From: Pseudomonas hormoni
GTDB taxonomy: Bacteria > Pseudomonadota > Gammaproteobacteria > Pseudomonadales > Pseudomonadaceae
Direction of reading: 5' to 3'
Length of the DNA: 64,000 bases
NCBI RefSeq assembly: GCF_018502625.1
Contig: NZ_CP075566.1
Coordinates: forward strand, 3,024,001 to 3,088,000
The notes under the pieces were generated by a model, which searched no databases, had not been told where the DNA came from, and worked only from the letters and a program-made list of their open reading frames with translations. The position numbers and the translations under genes were made by a program. Each line of letters opens with the position of its first letter. The first letter of the stretch is position 1. This document shows positions 1 through 7,912 of this stretch, in pieces.

Positions 1-811
1 GCTCGTCGAAGACCCCGGCTACCTGCCCACCCGACAGTTGCTGGCGCACCTTCAGATCGAAGTGGCCCCGGTGCCGGTCGATCAGGACGGCATGCAGGTC
101 GCACAAGGGGTGAACAGCGCGATGGATGCGCGGGCAGCGGTCGTCACACCGGCGCATCAAAGCCCTCTGTGCGTGTCGCTATCGTTGACGCGAAGGCTGG
201 AATTGCTTGAGTGGGCGGCCCGACAACAGGCCTGGATTGTCGAGGACGATTACGACGGCGAGTACCGCTACGTCAGCCGGCCGTTGCCCGCGCTGAAAAG
301 CCTGGACCGCGATGGCCGGGTGCTCTACGCCGGCACGTTCAGCAAGGTGTTGTTTCCGGGCATCCGCCTTTCGTACCTGGTGGTGCCGCCGGCGCAGGTC
401 GAACGCTTCGAACACGTCAGTGAAACCTTCCTCGGCGGCTGCCCGGAGCTGACGCAAGCCATCGTCGCCACGTTCCTGACCGAGGGTCATTTCGCTCGCC
501 ATATCCAGCGCATGCGCAAACTCTATGGCGAACGCCGGGAAGCCACCGCACGCGGATTGAAGAAAGCCCTGGGCGATCGCATCCGCATCGACCCACAGCC
601 CGGTGGCATGCACCTGATCCTGCGATTGACGGCACCACAGTCTGACCGCGCGCTGGTCGAGCGCCTGCTGGCGGCCGGCATCTACGCCGAGGCGCTGACC
701 GACTGGCGTGTCCGTGGCGAGACCGATGCCGCGCTGCTGCTCGGGTTTGCCAATATCGATTCGGAAGATACTGCTGAACAGTTGGGGAAACGGATTCTGG
801 CGTTGATGTGA
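1..811 (+). CDS. MocR/PdxR-type transcriptional regulator (5' truncated)
   Basis: The frame is open from base 2, so the gene enters from outside the window and only its C-terminal aminotransferase-like domain is visible. The first visible residues (VEDPGY) are typical of the start of that domain in MocR regulators. The probable PLP-binding lysine is in GTFSKVLFPGIR, and EDDYDGEYR is the conserved stretch before it. Family members join a GntR winged helix to a fold-type I aminotransferase domain that senses PLP or an amino compound. The DNA-binding half is missing here, so a free-standing aminotransferase cannot be strictly excluded. The target genes cannot be inferred from what is visible. 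Confidence 0.85.
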   Translation, partial: LVEDPGYLPTRQLLAHLQIEVAPVPVDQDGMQVAQGVNSAMDARAAVVTPAHQSPLCVSLSLTRRLELLEWAARQQAWIVEDDYDGEYRYVSRPLPALKSLDRDGRVLYAGTFSKVLFPGIRLSYLVVPPAQVERFEHVSETFLGGCPELTQAIVATFLTEGHFARHIQRMRKLYGERREATARGLKKALGDRIRIDPQPGGMHLILRLTAPQSDRALVERLLAAGIYAEALTDWRVRGETDAALLLGFANIDSEDTAEQLGKRILALM

Positions 812-916
812 GGGCGGTGACGGGATCATGGCCCAATCAGACAGCCCGATCTTGGACCTGTCTGCCCCCGCCGGGGCACCGCATCATGGGCGTTTACCCT
901 CACCGGAAGAAAACCG

Positions 917-1513
917 ATGCCCACACCTCCTCCACTTCGCAGCATTGCCGTGTTCTCTGGCTCCAACTACGGCTTCAACCCCGACTACATGGCAGGTGCC
1001 CAGGCCTTGGGTCTCGAGATCGCCAAACGCGGCATACGACTGGTCTACGGCGGCACCGACAAGGGTTTGATGAGCGTCATGGCCGACACCGTGCTCGCCG
1101 AGGGCGGTGAAGTGGTAGGCATCATCACTCGCCTGCTGTTCGACCTCGGGCATCTTCACCGCGGCCTGACCCGCCACGAAGTGACGCCAGACATGCGCAG
1201 CCGCAAGACGCGCATGAGTGAATCGGCGGACGCGTTCATCGCACTGCCCGGCGGGCTGGGAACGTTTGAAGAGTTGTTTGAGGCAGCAACCCTGACTCAA
1301 CTGGGCGAACACCACAAAGGCATTGCCTGCCTGAACATCGGCGATTTTTTCAACCCGGTGCGCACCCTGCTCGACCATGCGGTGAAAGAAGGCTTCATGA
1401 AAACCGAGCACAGCCAGATGCTGATTCTCGACAACGACCCGGCGGCACTGATCGACTCGCTTGAGCAGTGGCAAGCGCCGACCGTCACCAAATGGATCGG
1501 GCCTGCGGCTTGA
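917..1513 (+). CDS. LOG-family (TIGR00730) nucleoside 5'-monophosphate phosphoribohydrolase
   Basis: This 198-residue single-domain Rossmann-like protein has the LOG signature LPGGLGTFEELFE near residue 112. An N-terminal nucleotide-binding stretch (VFSGSN) and YGGTDKGLM are also present, and the length is normal for the family. Members cleave the N-glycosidic bond of AMP or cytokinin riboside monophosphates, giving a free base and ribose 5-phosphate. Substrate preference cannot be read from sequence. The start is supported by GGAAG a few bases upstream. It follows the MocR gene after about 105 bp. A second, larger LOG-domain protein (PpnN) is at 38.1 kb. Confidence 0.85.
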   Translation: MPTPPPLRSIAVFSGSNYGFNPDYMAGAQALGLEIAKRGIRLVYGGTDKGLMSVMADTVLAEGGEVVGIITRLLFDLGHLHRGLTRHEVTPDMRSRKTRMSESADAFIALPGGLGTFEELFEAATLTQLGEHHKGIACLNIGDFFNPVRTLLDHAVKEGFMKTEHSQMLILDNDPAALIDSLEQWQAPTVTKWIGPAA

Positions 1514-1523
1514 AAATGCGCGG

Positions 1524-2564
1524 CTAGCTGTTTACCCGGTTACGCCCATCGCGCTTGGCCTGGTAGAGCGCGTCATCGGCGCGGGTCACCAGGCTGTCCA
1601 GACTCTCACCGGATTGCGCGAAGGCCACACCGAAGGACGCCGTGATCGTATCGAGCACCTTGCCGTCGACACGCGCCTTGATCCGCAATGACTGGATTTT
1701 CACTCGCAGTTGTTCGGCAAACACCCCGGCACCCGCCAGGTCGGCGCAGTGTTCCAGAATGACGCAGAACTCTTCGCCACCGTAGCGCGCCGCCGTGGCG
1801 TGGGGTGGCAGCGAACTGCGCAGCACTTGCCCGACATGTTGCAGGACGCGGTCACCCAACGGGTGGCCGTACTGGTCATTGAATTGCTTGAAGTGATCGA
1901 TATCCAGCATGACCAGCGCCACGCCCTGGTCAGTATTGCTCAGCGCCTGCTCCAGCAAACGGGTGAAGGCCGTCCGGTTGAGCAGCTCGGTCAGGCCATC
2001 GAGTGTCGCCGCCAGTTGTGCCCGTTCAAGTTTGCTGCGCAGGCTTTTGATCTCGCTCTGGGCCGAGTGCAACTGGGAGAGGAAGCGTTCCTGCTGGTTC
2101 TGCATGAGCTGGGTGCTCTGTTGCAGCTCGCTCAAAATATCCGGCAAACGCTCGTTGGCAGGCAACTCGAGCATCTCCAGGCAACGTCCCAGACTGTTTT
2201 GAAAGTTGAGATTGCCCTCGACGCTGCGCGAAACGTCGCGCTGCATGTCATCCACCAGATTGATTGCCTGTTGCTGCCCGGCGCGGGCCTCCGCCAGCTC
2301 GTCGCGAATGATGTAGTCGCGAAACAGCCGGGTGGCGGATTCCGGCGGGAAACAATCGAAGTCTTTGACCACCCGGTCCAGGTGTCGATTGAGCTCGGGG
2401 TCCAGGCCTTTGCTGTAGGTGTACCAGAGCGCGTAATGCACGGGATTGGGCGGGATGTTGTGACGAACCATCAGCGGGATGGCTTGTTTGAGCAGCGCCG
2501 CAGCCTCGCGGGAATCTTCCGGATACAGCGCCAGGGCAGTCGCACGCGTCTCTATTTGGCTCAT
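1524..2564 (-). CDS. Diguanylate cyclase (GGEEF), no transmembrane segment
   Basis: The start is placed at MSQIETRA (346 residues) rather than at an upstream ATG, because the extra 25 residues look non-coding. The first ~170 residues are helical, with no obvious membrane segment. The C-terminal GGDEF domain has DGLTELLNR, the metal-binding LDIDHFKQFND, and an intact active site RYGGEEF. It should make cyclic di-GMP from two GTP. The RxxD inhibitory site normally five residues before the active-site motif is absent (PPHA occupies it), so classical product inhibition through that site is not expected. It converges with the LOG gene. Confidence 0.9.
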   Translation of the reverse strand: MSQIETRATALALYPEDSREAAALLKQAIPLMVRHNIPPNPVHYALWYTYSKGLDPELNRHLDRVVKDFDCFPPESATRLFRDYIIRDELAEARAGQQQAINLVDDMQRDVSRSVEGNLNFQNSLGRCLEMLELPANERLPDILSELQQSTQLMQNQQERFLSQLHSAQSEIKSLRSKLERAQLAATLDGLTELLNRTAFTRLLEQALSNTDQGVALVMLDIDHFKQFNDQYGHPLGDRVLQHVGQVLRSSLPPHATAARYGGEEFCVILEHCADLAGAGVFAEQLRVKIQSLRIKARVDGKVLDTITASFGVAFAQSGESLDSLVTRADDALYQAKRDGRNRVNS

Positions 2565-2687
2565 GACATCACTGTGGTTGTTAATGATTGGCAAATACAA
2601 AACGTTGCGAGCATAACCAGACGCGTGGCAAACAGCCATCCCAAATGTGTGGACTTGTAGAAGCGAGCTTGCTCCTGCAGAAGTTAC

Positions 2688-3707
2688 TCAGCTACCCGCG
2701 CCACCGTGCGCTTCTTCGAAGAAGTAGTCCTTCCAACTGCCCGCCCTGTTTTTCAGTACGCCCAGTTCCTGCAGTTTCTCGGCATAGACCGCCGTACGCT
2801 GCGGCACCACCGTGAAGTTGATTTCGGAATCATTGACGATTTGCTCAACCAGCGGCAGGGACAACTTCGATTGCTCGACGCGGATGTAGGTCTGGGCGGC
2901 TGCGGACTTGTCGGCCTTGATGATTTTTTCGGCTTCGGCGAGTGCGTCGTAAAACGCCTTGTAGGTCTTCGGGTTTTCGTCGTGGAATTTTTCCGTGGTG
3001 TACAGCACGTTGAACGTGGCCTGCCCGCCCAACACGTCATAGGAACTCAGCACCTTGTGTACGTTGGGATTCTGCAGTTCCTGGTACTGGAACGGCGGGC
3101 TGGAAAAGTGCGAGTTGATTTCAGAACCGCCGGCGATCAGCGCCGCCGTCGCATCCGGGTGGGCCAGGCTGATCGAGATGTCGTCGAATTTCTTGTAGTG
3201 CTCATTGCCAAACTGCCTGGCCGTTTCGATCTGCAACGTGCGCGACTGGAACCCTACCCCGGCCGCTGGCACGGCAATGCGATCCTTCTCGGTGAAATCC
3301 TTCAAACTCTTCACGTTCGGATTATTGGTCAGCAGGTAGTTGGGCATCGAGCCCAGCGAGGCGATGGCCTTGACGTTCTGCTTGCCCTTGGTTCGATCCC
3401 AGATGGTCAGCATGGGTGGCACGCCTGCCGAGACCACATCCAGCGCACCGGCCAACAGCGCTTCATTCATCGCAGTGGCACCGGAGATGCTGTTCCAGTC
3501 GACCTTGATGTCCAGGCCCTGCTCCTTGCCGTGTTTCTCGATGAGCTGCTGGTCGCGAACCACATCCAGAATCAGGTAACCGATACCGAATTGCTGGGCG
3601 ATGCTGATCTTGCCTTCAGCCTGCGCGCCGGGACTGAGTAACGCACTGATCGCCGCTACCGAGGCTGCCATTAAGGTCAACGCTGAACGCTTGTGGGGAA
3701 TCGCCAT
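2688..3707 (-). CDS. ABC transporter substrate-binding protein (NitT/TauT type), orphan
   Basis: This 339-residue protein has an N-terminal signal peptide that appears to end at PGAQA-EG. The body is a type II periplasmic binding fold, with KISIAQQFGIGYLILDVV near the mature N-terminus and ALLAGALDVVSAGVPPML typical of nitrate/sulfonate/taurine-type binding proteins. MAIPHKRS is chosen as start because the upstream 15 residues lack signal-peptide character. No permease or ATPase gene is adjacent, so it must work with a transporter encoded elsewhere or act in sensing. The ligand is unknown. An 8-bp inverted repeat (ACACTCAA / TTGAGTGT, 3750-3777) lies upstream and could be an operator. Confidence 0.82.
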   Translation of the reverse strand: MAIPHKRSALTLMAASVAAISALLSPGAQAEGKISIAQQFGIGYLILDVVRDQQLIEKHGKEQGLDIKVDWNSISGATAMNEALLAGALDVVSAGVPPMLTIWDRTKGKQNVKAIASLGSMPNYLLTNNPNVKSLKDFTEKDRIAVPAAGVGFQSRTLQIETARQFGNEHYKKFDDISISLAHPDATAALIAGGSEINSHFSSPPFQYQELQNPNVHKVLSSYDVLGGQATFNVLYTTEKFHDENPKTYKAFYDALAEAEKIIKADKSAAAQTYIRVEQSKLSLPLVEQIVNDSEINFTVVPQRTAVYAEKLQELGVLKNRAGSWKDYFFEEAHGGAGS

Positions 3708-4028
3708 GAAGATCTCGCTGTGAGTGACCCTTACGCAAAAAAAGCGCGACACTCAAGTGCAACGCTCCGTTGAGTGTTAAAGCTAAACGATCTTAAAAAT
3801 CACGAATAAATATCATTTTCGAATTAGCTTAAACCTTTGCGTTGCTTCTGCTTCTCTCTGATCCCTGCGCTCGCAGCCCTGATCCAATCGCCTGTCGTGA
3901 TGCTCCTAAAAAACAACATCAAACATAACTAAAAGGAATTAATAAATACAAAATCAGTATTTATCGTTATAAAAATATCCGCGTAGTCTCAAGCCATTCC
4001 GTCATTCATCACGACAGTGAAGTGCCCT
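3708..4028. other. Intergenic region, AT-rich, divergent promoters
   Basis: This 321-bp gap lies between the orphan binding protein (leftward) and the 53-residue ORF (rightward). It holds the ACACTCAA...TTGAGTGT inverted repeat (3750-3777) and an AT-rich stretch around 3915-3980 suitable for promoters. I see no ORF, tRNA or terminator in it. Confidence 0.5.
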
Positions 4029-4190
4029 ATGAATCCGACTGCCAACGTTATCGATTTCGTCAGCCACCACAAACGCAAACAGGCTCAGCAACGGGCACGG
4101 GCCATGTGGGAGATGTACACTCGAAACGCCGGTTTACAGGCCTTTCAGTGGGTACAGCCTGCTGATTCGACAGGGACCCGTCAGGCGTGA
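4029..4190 (+). CDS. Small hypothetical protein (53 aa), coupled to XRE-cupin regulator
   Basis: The ORF starts at ATG 4029 (MNPTANVIDFVSHHKRKQ) and ends at TGA 4188-4190. The stop overlaps the GTG start of the downstream regulator in the sequence GTGA, which points to translational coupling. The product is basic in the middle (HHKRKQAQQRARA), with aromatic residues later (MWEMY, FQWVQP), and has no signal peptide or membrane segment. I do not recognise a family. The coupling and reading-frame continuity support it as real, but the Shine-Dalgarno sequence is weak. Function unknown. Confidence 0.55.
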   Translation: MNPTANVIDFVSHHKRKQAQQRARAMWEMYTRNAGLQAFQWVQPADSTGTRQA

Positions 4191-4834
4191 ACAACCGTGT
4201 ACCCTCGCGCTTTCTGGCGAGCGCCGACGAACCCGTGCTGGACCTGAACACTCTGGAGTCGCTGGAGGAGGATCCGATCTGCGAGCGGGTCGCGCAAAAC
4301 CTGCAGCGTTTGCGGGGTAAGCGTCATCTGTCCCTCGACGCCTTGGCGCGGCATTGCGGTGTGAGCCGGGCGATGCTGGCGCAGATCGAATCCGGACGCA
4401 GCGTTCCGTCGATCAAAGTGCTGTGCAAAATCGCCAAAGGCTTGAAGGTATCGGTGGCCGCATTTCTGGAACATCGGGCGTTCGAAGGTGTGGCGGTGTT
4501 GTCGGCGAACCAGAGCAAACGCCTGGTCAGCGCCAGCGGTGCATTCGTCAGCCGGGCACTGTTTCCGTTCGACGTGGCGCGCCAATCGGAGTTTTACGAA
4601 CTGCGCCTGAGCCCGTTGGGTGAGGACGTATCCGAGGGTCACGGCCCTGGTGTGCAGGAGAATCTGGTGGTGTCACAGGGCGTGCTGGAAATCAGCGTCA
4701 ACGATGAACGCTACCTGCTCTCCACCGGCGACTCGATTCTGTTCTACGCCGACCAGCCTCACCGCTATCGCAACCCCGCCGACAGTGAAGCGGTGGCGTA
4801 TCTGGTGGTGACATACCCGGAACGCCTGGATTGA
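4187..4834 (+). CDS. XRE-family regulator with C-terminal cupin domain
   Basis: This 215-residue protein starts at GTG 4187, inside the stop of the preceding small ORF. Residues ~30-85 form a Cro/C1-type helix-turn-helix (NLQRLRGKRHLSLDALARHCGVSRAMLAQIESGRS). Residues ~145-210 form a cupin barrel (QGVLEISVNDERYLLSTGDSILFYADQPHRYRN). Such regulators usually bind a small metabolite in the cupin and repress neighbouring metabolic genes. No obvious target operon is attached, so the effector and regulon are unknown. It is one of three XRE-cupin proteins in the window (others at 7332 and 56409). Confidence 0.88.
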   Translation: MNNRVPSRFLASADEPVLDLNTLESLEEDPICERVAQNLQRLRGKRHLSLDALARHCGVSRAMLAQIESGRSVPSIKVLCKIAKGLKVSVAAFLEHRAFEGVAVLSANQSKRLVSASGAFVSRALFPFDVARQSEFYELRLSPLGEDVSEGHGPGVQENLVVSQGVLEISVNDERYLLSTGDSILFYADQPHRYRNPADSEAVAYLVVTYPERLD

Positions 4835-4867
4835 AGACCACCTGAATCCGGTCTGGCAACCGAAACC

Positions 4868-4933
4868 GTAGGAGCACGGCTTGCCGGCGAAGGCGATAAC
4901 AAGAGCCTCTTCGCCGGCAAGCCGTGCTCCTAC
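4868..4933. repeat. REP-type palindrome, perfect 25-bp inverted repeat
   Basis: Bases 4868-4892 are exactly the reverse complement of 4909-4933, with a 16-base loop. The arms begin GTAGGAGCACGGCTTGCC. It lies between the convergent XRE-cupin and Met-rich genes and could act as a transcription or mRNA-stability barrier for both. It is a different subfamily from the GTGGGAGC palindromes elsewhere in the window. Confidence 0.85.
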
Positions 4934-4958
4934 GAAAAGCGCTTCACACGCTTCAAGA

Positions 4959-5468
4959 TCAGCAGGTGCAGCACATCAACGGCATGCCGTTGCAGCTCAT
5001 CATCATCGGCATGCTGCAATCGTTCATCATTTTCATCATCAGGGCGCAGCAGTTTTTCATCATGTCCATGTTCATGCCGGCCATCGGCATGATTTTGCAC
5101 ATCATGCAATCGGCCATCATGGTGCATTCCATCACGCACTTCATCGACGGCATCGGCATGCCCATCATCGGCATTGGCATCATCATGTTCATCATCGGCA
5201 TGGCCATGCTCGCCGGGGACATGCACATCATGCTCATGTTGCCGCAGTGCATCATCATCGGCATGCCGCAGTTCATCATCATCTGCATCATTTCAGCGCT
5301 GTTCTTGAACATCGCCATGTCCATGCCAGCGGCCGGCATCATCTTGCACATCATGCCGTCGTCCATCATTTCGCAGGTCATGGTCGCCATCATCATCGGC
5401 ATGCCCATCATCGGCATCATTGGCATGTTGGCGTTCATCGGCATTTGCATCTGCATGGCGTTCATCAT
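4959..5468 (-). CDS. Met/Cys-rich duplicated protein (possible copper/metal-binding)
   Basis: The start is taken at the MM pair at 5468, which has AGGGAG about eight bases upstream, giving 169 residues. I count 72 Met and 16 Cys (43% and 9%), with one His and almost no aliphatic residues. The protein is an internal duplication: C32, C41, K42, P45, G48, K55 and N56 recur 83 residues later, and C67, C75 and C82 recur 84 residues later. A PMMGMP linker precedes each unit. Met and Cys clusters are typical ligands for Cu(I) or Ag(I), so metal sequestration or periplasmic/cytosolic buffering is a reasonable inference, but no classical signal peptide is visible. Conservation between the two units in this frame argues that the minus strand is the coding one. 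No named family recognised. Confidence 0.75.
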   Translation of the reverse strand: MMNAMQMQMPMNANMPMMPMMGMPMMMATMTCEMMDDGMMCKMMPAAGMDMAMFKNSAEMMQMMMNCGMPMMMHCGNMSMMCMSPASMAMPMMNMMMPMPMMGMPMPSMKCVMECTMMADCMMCKIMPMAGMNMDMMKNCCALMMKMMNDCSMPMMMSCNGMPLMCCTC

Positions 5469-5961
5469 GGTGTTGCTCCCTGAAGGATTGAATAGTTGGA
5501 CGAAGCTGATGGGGGCCGATTCTAAGGATTGGCTCAGGGGCGACAAGATGACCATCGAACAGCGGAATCTGATGCAGGAGCCGCTTTAACGAGGTGAACA
5601 GAGTGTCTATTTCTGCTGTGACAGCTATCTGGATTTGATTGCAGACAGAACAAAAACAACAACGTCGTTTTCACGGTCATGGATATGCAGAGGGGATCTA
5701 TTTAAATAACCGAAAGAAATACTCGTTCTAACTGACTGAACGATTTTTCAATCGCAGCTTATTTCAGGCAAAAAAAATCCCGGGCAGCTGATGGACGCCC
5801 GGGATTTAAAAATGCATAAACCGTGGTGGTGAACGCGGGGCGGATATTACGGAATATTTCACCGTGTAACAAGATATTTTGACTCAAAATCCGGTTACTA
5901 AATTTCCTAACCCCTTAAATATCCACACTTTTTTTAAGGTCGAGTGACGACAAGCGGTCTT
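5469..5961. other. Intergenic region with one terminator
   Basis: This 493-bp AT-rich gap lies between two leftward genes. It contains the terminator at 5771-5805 and should hold the promoter of the Met/Cys-rich gene. I found no convincing ORF and no recognisable RNA gene. Confidence 0.5.
5771..5805 (-). terminator. Rho-independent terminator of the glutamine-synthetase-like operon
   Basis: A 9-bp perfect stem (ATCCCGGGC 5777-5785 with GCCCGGGAT 5797-5805) is followed, reading leftward, by a run of seven T (A at 5771-5777). It sits about 155 bp past the stop of the leftward operon. Confidence 0.75.
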
Positions 5962-7308
5962 CTACAAGTACCAACGATATTCCCGTGCACTGATGTCCTG
6001 CAGAAATGCCAAATGGTCCTGACGCTTGTTTTCGCAATACACATTCACGAACTCTGCGCCCAATCCCTCGCGCAATTGCGCATGGCTTTGCATTGAACGC
6101 ACGGCCTCCAACATCTCCAGCGGGAAATCGATGCCACTGCCCCGATCTTCGTTGAGCGGTGCGATCGGCTCACGACCGGCTTCCAGTCCTTGTTCCAGCC
6201 CCGCCAGAATCGCCGCCAGCACCAAGTAAGGGTTGGCGTCGGCACCGGCGAGGCGATGTTCGATCCGTAGATTTTTCGCGTCCGACTCCGGTACCCGCAG
6301 GCACGCATCCCGGTCTTCAAAACCCCAACTGGCGCGTGTCGCAACGTTCACTGTGCCGCTCAAGCGACGCATTGCGTTGTGGTTCGGCGCAAAGATCGGC
6401 ATGCAATGCGGCAACAGTTCCAGGCAACCCGCCACCGCATGGCGCAGCGGTTGTTGCCCATTGGCCGCCAGCAGATTGTTGCCCGCCTCGTCATATAGAC
6501 TGACATGAACATGCATCCCGCTGCCGGGGTGTTGCAAGTAAGGTTTGGCCATGAAACTGGCGCGGTAGTTGTGCTTCATGGCCACGCCGCGTGTGCTGCG
6601 GCAAAACAGGGCGGCCCAGTCGGCGGCACGCAGCCCGTCATTGAGGTGACCGAAGTTGATCTCGAACTGGCCCGGGCCCAGTTCGGCGGTGATCACCGTG
6701 GTGTCGATGCCTTGCGCCCGCGCGGTCTCGACCATTTCATCGAGCACCGGCGCAAATCGCGACAGTCGTTCGATGTGCATGTTCGGCTGATCGTCCGCAT
6801 CGTCGGTCGCCGGATCACGCGCGAACTGCGGCAAGCCGTCGCGCAACTGGCGGTCGAACAGGTAGAACTCCAGCTCGAAGGCCACCACCGGGAAAATCCC
6901 TTTGCGACCGAGGCGTTCCAGCACCTGCGCCAACACTTCGCGCGGTTCGAAGACGATCGGTTTTTCAGTGCCGCTGGAAGTGATCAGCATCTGCCCCAGG
7001 GGCTGCGTTTCCCAGTTGACGATTTTCAACGTGCCCGGCACCAGACGGCGCGGCGCATCCGGGTCGCCGTCGTTGAAACAGTAGTCGCCGATTTTGAACA
7101 GCCCACCCTGGGTGCCCAGCAACACACAATTCTGCGGCAGCTTGAGCGCGCTGCCCGCGGCGACTTTTTCGAGCATCTCGATCGGGTAGCGCTTGCCGTA
7201 GAAATGCCCGGGGATGTCCAGGGAAATCAGGTCCACGTAACGCACATCCGGGAAGCGCTGACGAAACGCGCGAACTTCAGCGACCAGATCAGAGCAGACA
7301 GCATCCAT
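5962..7308 (-). CDS. Glutamine synthetase family, probable gamma-glutamylpolyamine synthetase
   Basis: The start is at MDAVCSDL (448 residues), with AAGGAA upstream; the open frame extends further but without a ribosome site. Motifs seen are ITAELGPGQFEINF (metal/ammonia region), PGSGMHVHVSLYD (ATP-binding histidines) and NPYLVLAAILAGLEQGLE near the end. GlnA proteins are slightly longer and have a conserved adenylylation tyrosine region not obvious here. It is the last gene of a leftward operon with an XRE-cupin regulator and a flavin amine oxidase, the combination of the gamma-glutamylputrescine (Puu/Spu) route. It likely ligates glutamate to an amine such as putrescine. The exact amine is uncertain. 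Confidence 0.85.
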   Translation of the reverse strand: MDAVCSDLVAEVRAFRQRFPDVRYVDLISLDIPGHFYGKRYPIEMLEKVAAGSALKLPQNCVLLGTQGGLFKIGDYCFNDGDPDAPRRLVPGTLKIVNWETQPLGQMLITSSGTEKPIVFEPREVLAQVLERLGRKGIFPVVAFELEFYLFDRQLRDGLPQFARDPATDDADDQPNMHIERLSRFAPVLDEMVETARAQGIDTTVITAELGPGQFEINFGHLNDGLRAADWAALFCRSTRGVAMKHNYRASFMAKPYLQHPGSGMHVHVSLYDEAGNNLLAANGQQPLRHAVAGCLELLPHCMPIFAPNHNAMRRLSGTVNVATRASWGFEDRDACLRVPESDAKNLRIEHRLAGADANPYLVLAAILAGLEQGLEAGREPIAPLNEDRGSGIDFPLEMLEAVRSMQSHAQLREGLGAEFVNVYCENKRQDHLAFLQDISAREYRWYL

Positions 7309-7331
7309 CTTGTTGTTCCTTGTTGTTTTTA

Positions 7332-7886
7332 TCAGGTGTAAACCCAGAGCACCCGGGTGAGCTGATCGGAGAGATTGCCGTAGCGGCAATGGGTATGACT
7401 GGCGAGCTGAAAGCTGTCCCCGGCCCCCAGGGTGACCGGTTGATCGTCATCCAGCCAAAGTGTCAGCTGCCCTTCGAGCACATAACCGCCCTGCTCCGAG
7501 CTGTCGTTCATATGCCGGTCGCCGCTGCTGGCGCCAGGCTCGAGCTGACTTTCGAGCATCGAGAACGACGCGCGCATTTTCGGCGAGACCATGATGTCGG
7601 TGATGCCGTCGGCGTAATACAGCGTGCGGCGCTCGTCCGGCCGGGTCACCCACGGCAGGGCCATGGGTTTGGGCAGGCTGTAGAAATAGGTGGTCGGCAC
7701 GCCGAGGGTTTCGCTGATCGCGGTCAGGTCCGCCACCGTCGGCCGTGACAGTCCACGTTCGACTTGCGAGAGAAAACCGACGGAGCGACCGATTTTGTCC
7801 GCCAGTTCCTTGAGCGTGTATTTTTTGTGTTTGCGCAGGTCCTGAATCAGGATCGCCAACGCCGAGATTTCTTCTTGCCTGTCCAT
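7332..7886 (-). CDS. XRE-cupin regulator of the polyamine-type operon (PuuR-like)
   Basis: The chosen start MDRQEEISAL (184 residues) has GGAAG seven bases upstream. Residues ~10-65 form the helix-turn-helix (LRKHKKYTLKELADKIGRSVGFLSQVE), and residues ~110-180 form a cupin (GGYVLEGQLTLWLDDDQPVTLGAGDSFQLASHTHCRYGN). It lies 26 bp after the oxidase gene and 23 bp before the synthetase gene, so all three are co-transcribed. PuuR of E. coli has the same architecture and represses putrescine utilisation; the same job is inferred here. A candidate operator is at 9213-9241. Confidence 0.85.
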   Translation of the reverse strand: MDRQEEISALAILIQDLRKHKKYTLKELADKIGRSVGFLSQVERGLSRPTVADLTAISETLGVPTTYFYSLPKPMALPWVTRPDERRTLYYADGITDIMVSPKMRASFSMLESQLEPGASSGDRHMNDSSEQGGYVLEGQLTLWLDDDQPVTLGAGDSFQLASHTHCRYGNLSDQLTRVLWVYT

Positions 7887-7912
7887 CTGAAAGCTTCCAG
7901 AAAATGTGCGAA

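Noticed and set aside
4924..5589. Long plus-strand ORF opposite the Met/Cys-rich gene (Ile/Met-rich)
   Set aside because: It is the mirror of ATG-rich codons (CAT read as ATC/ATG). The minus strand has the ribosome site and the internal duplication is conserved in Cys/Lys/Pro positions.
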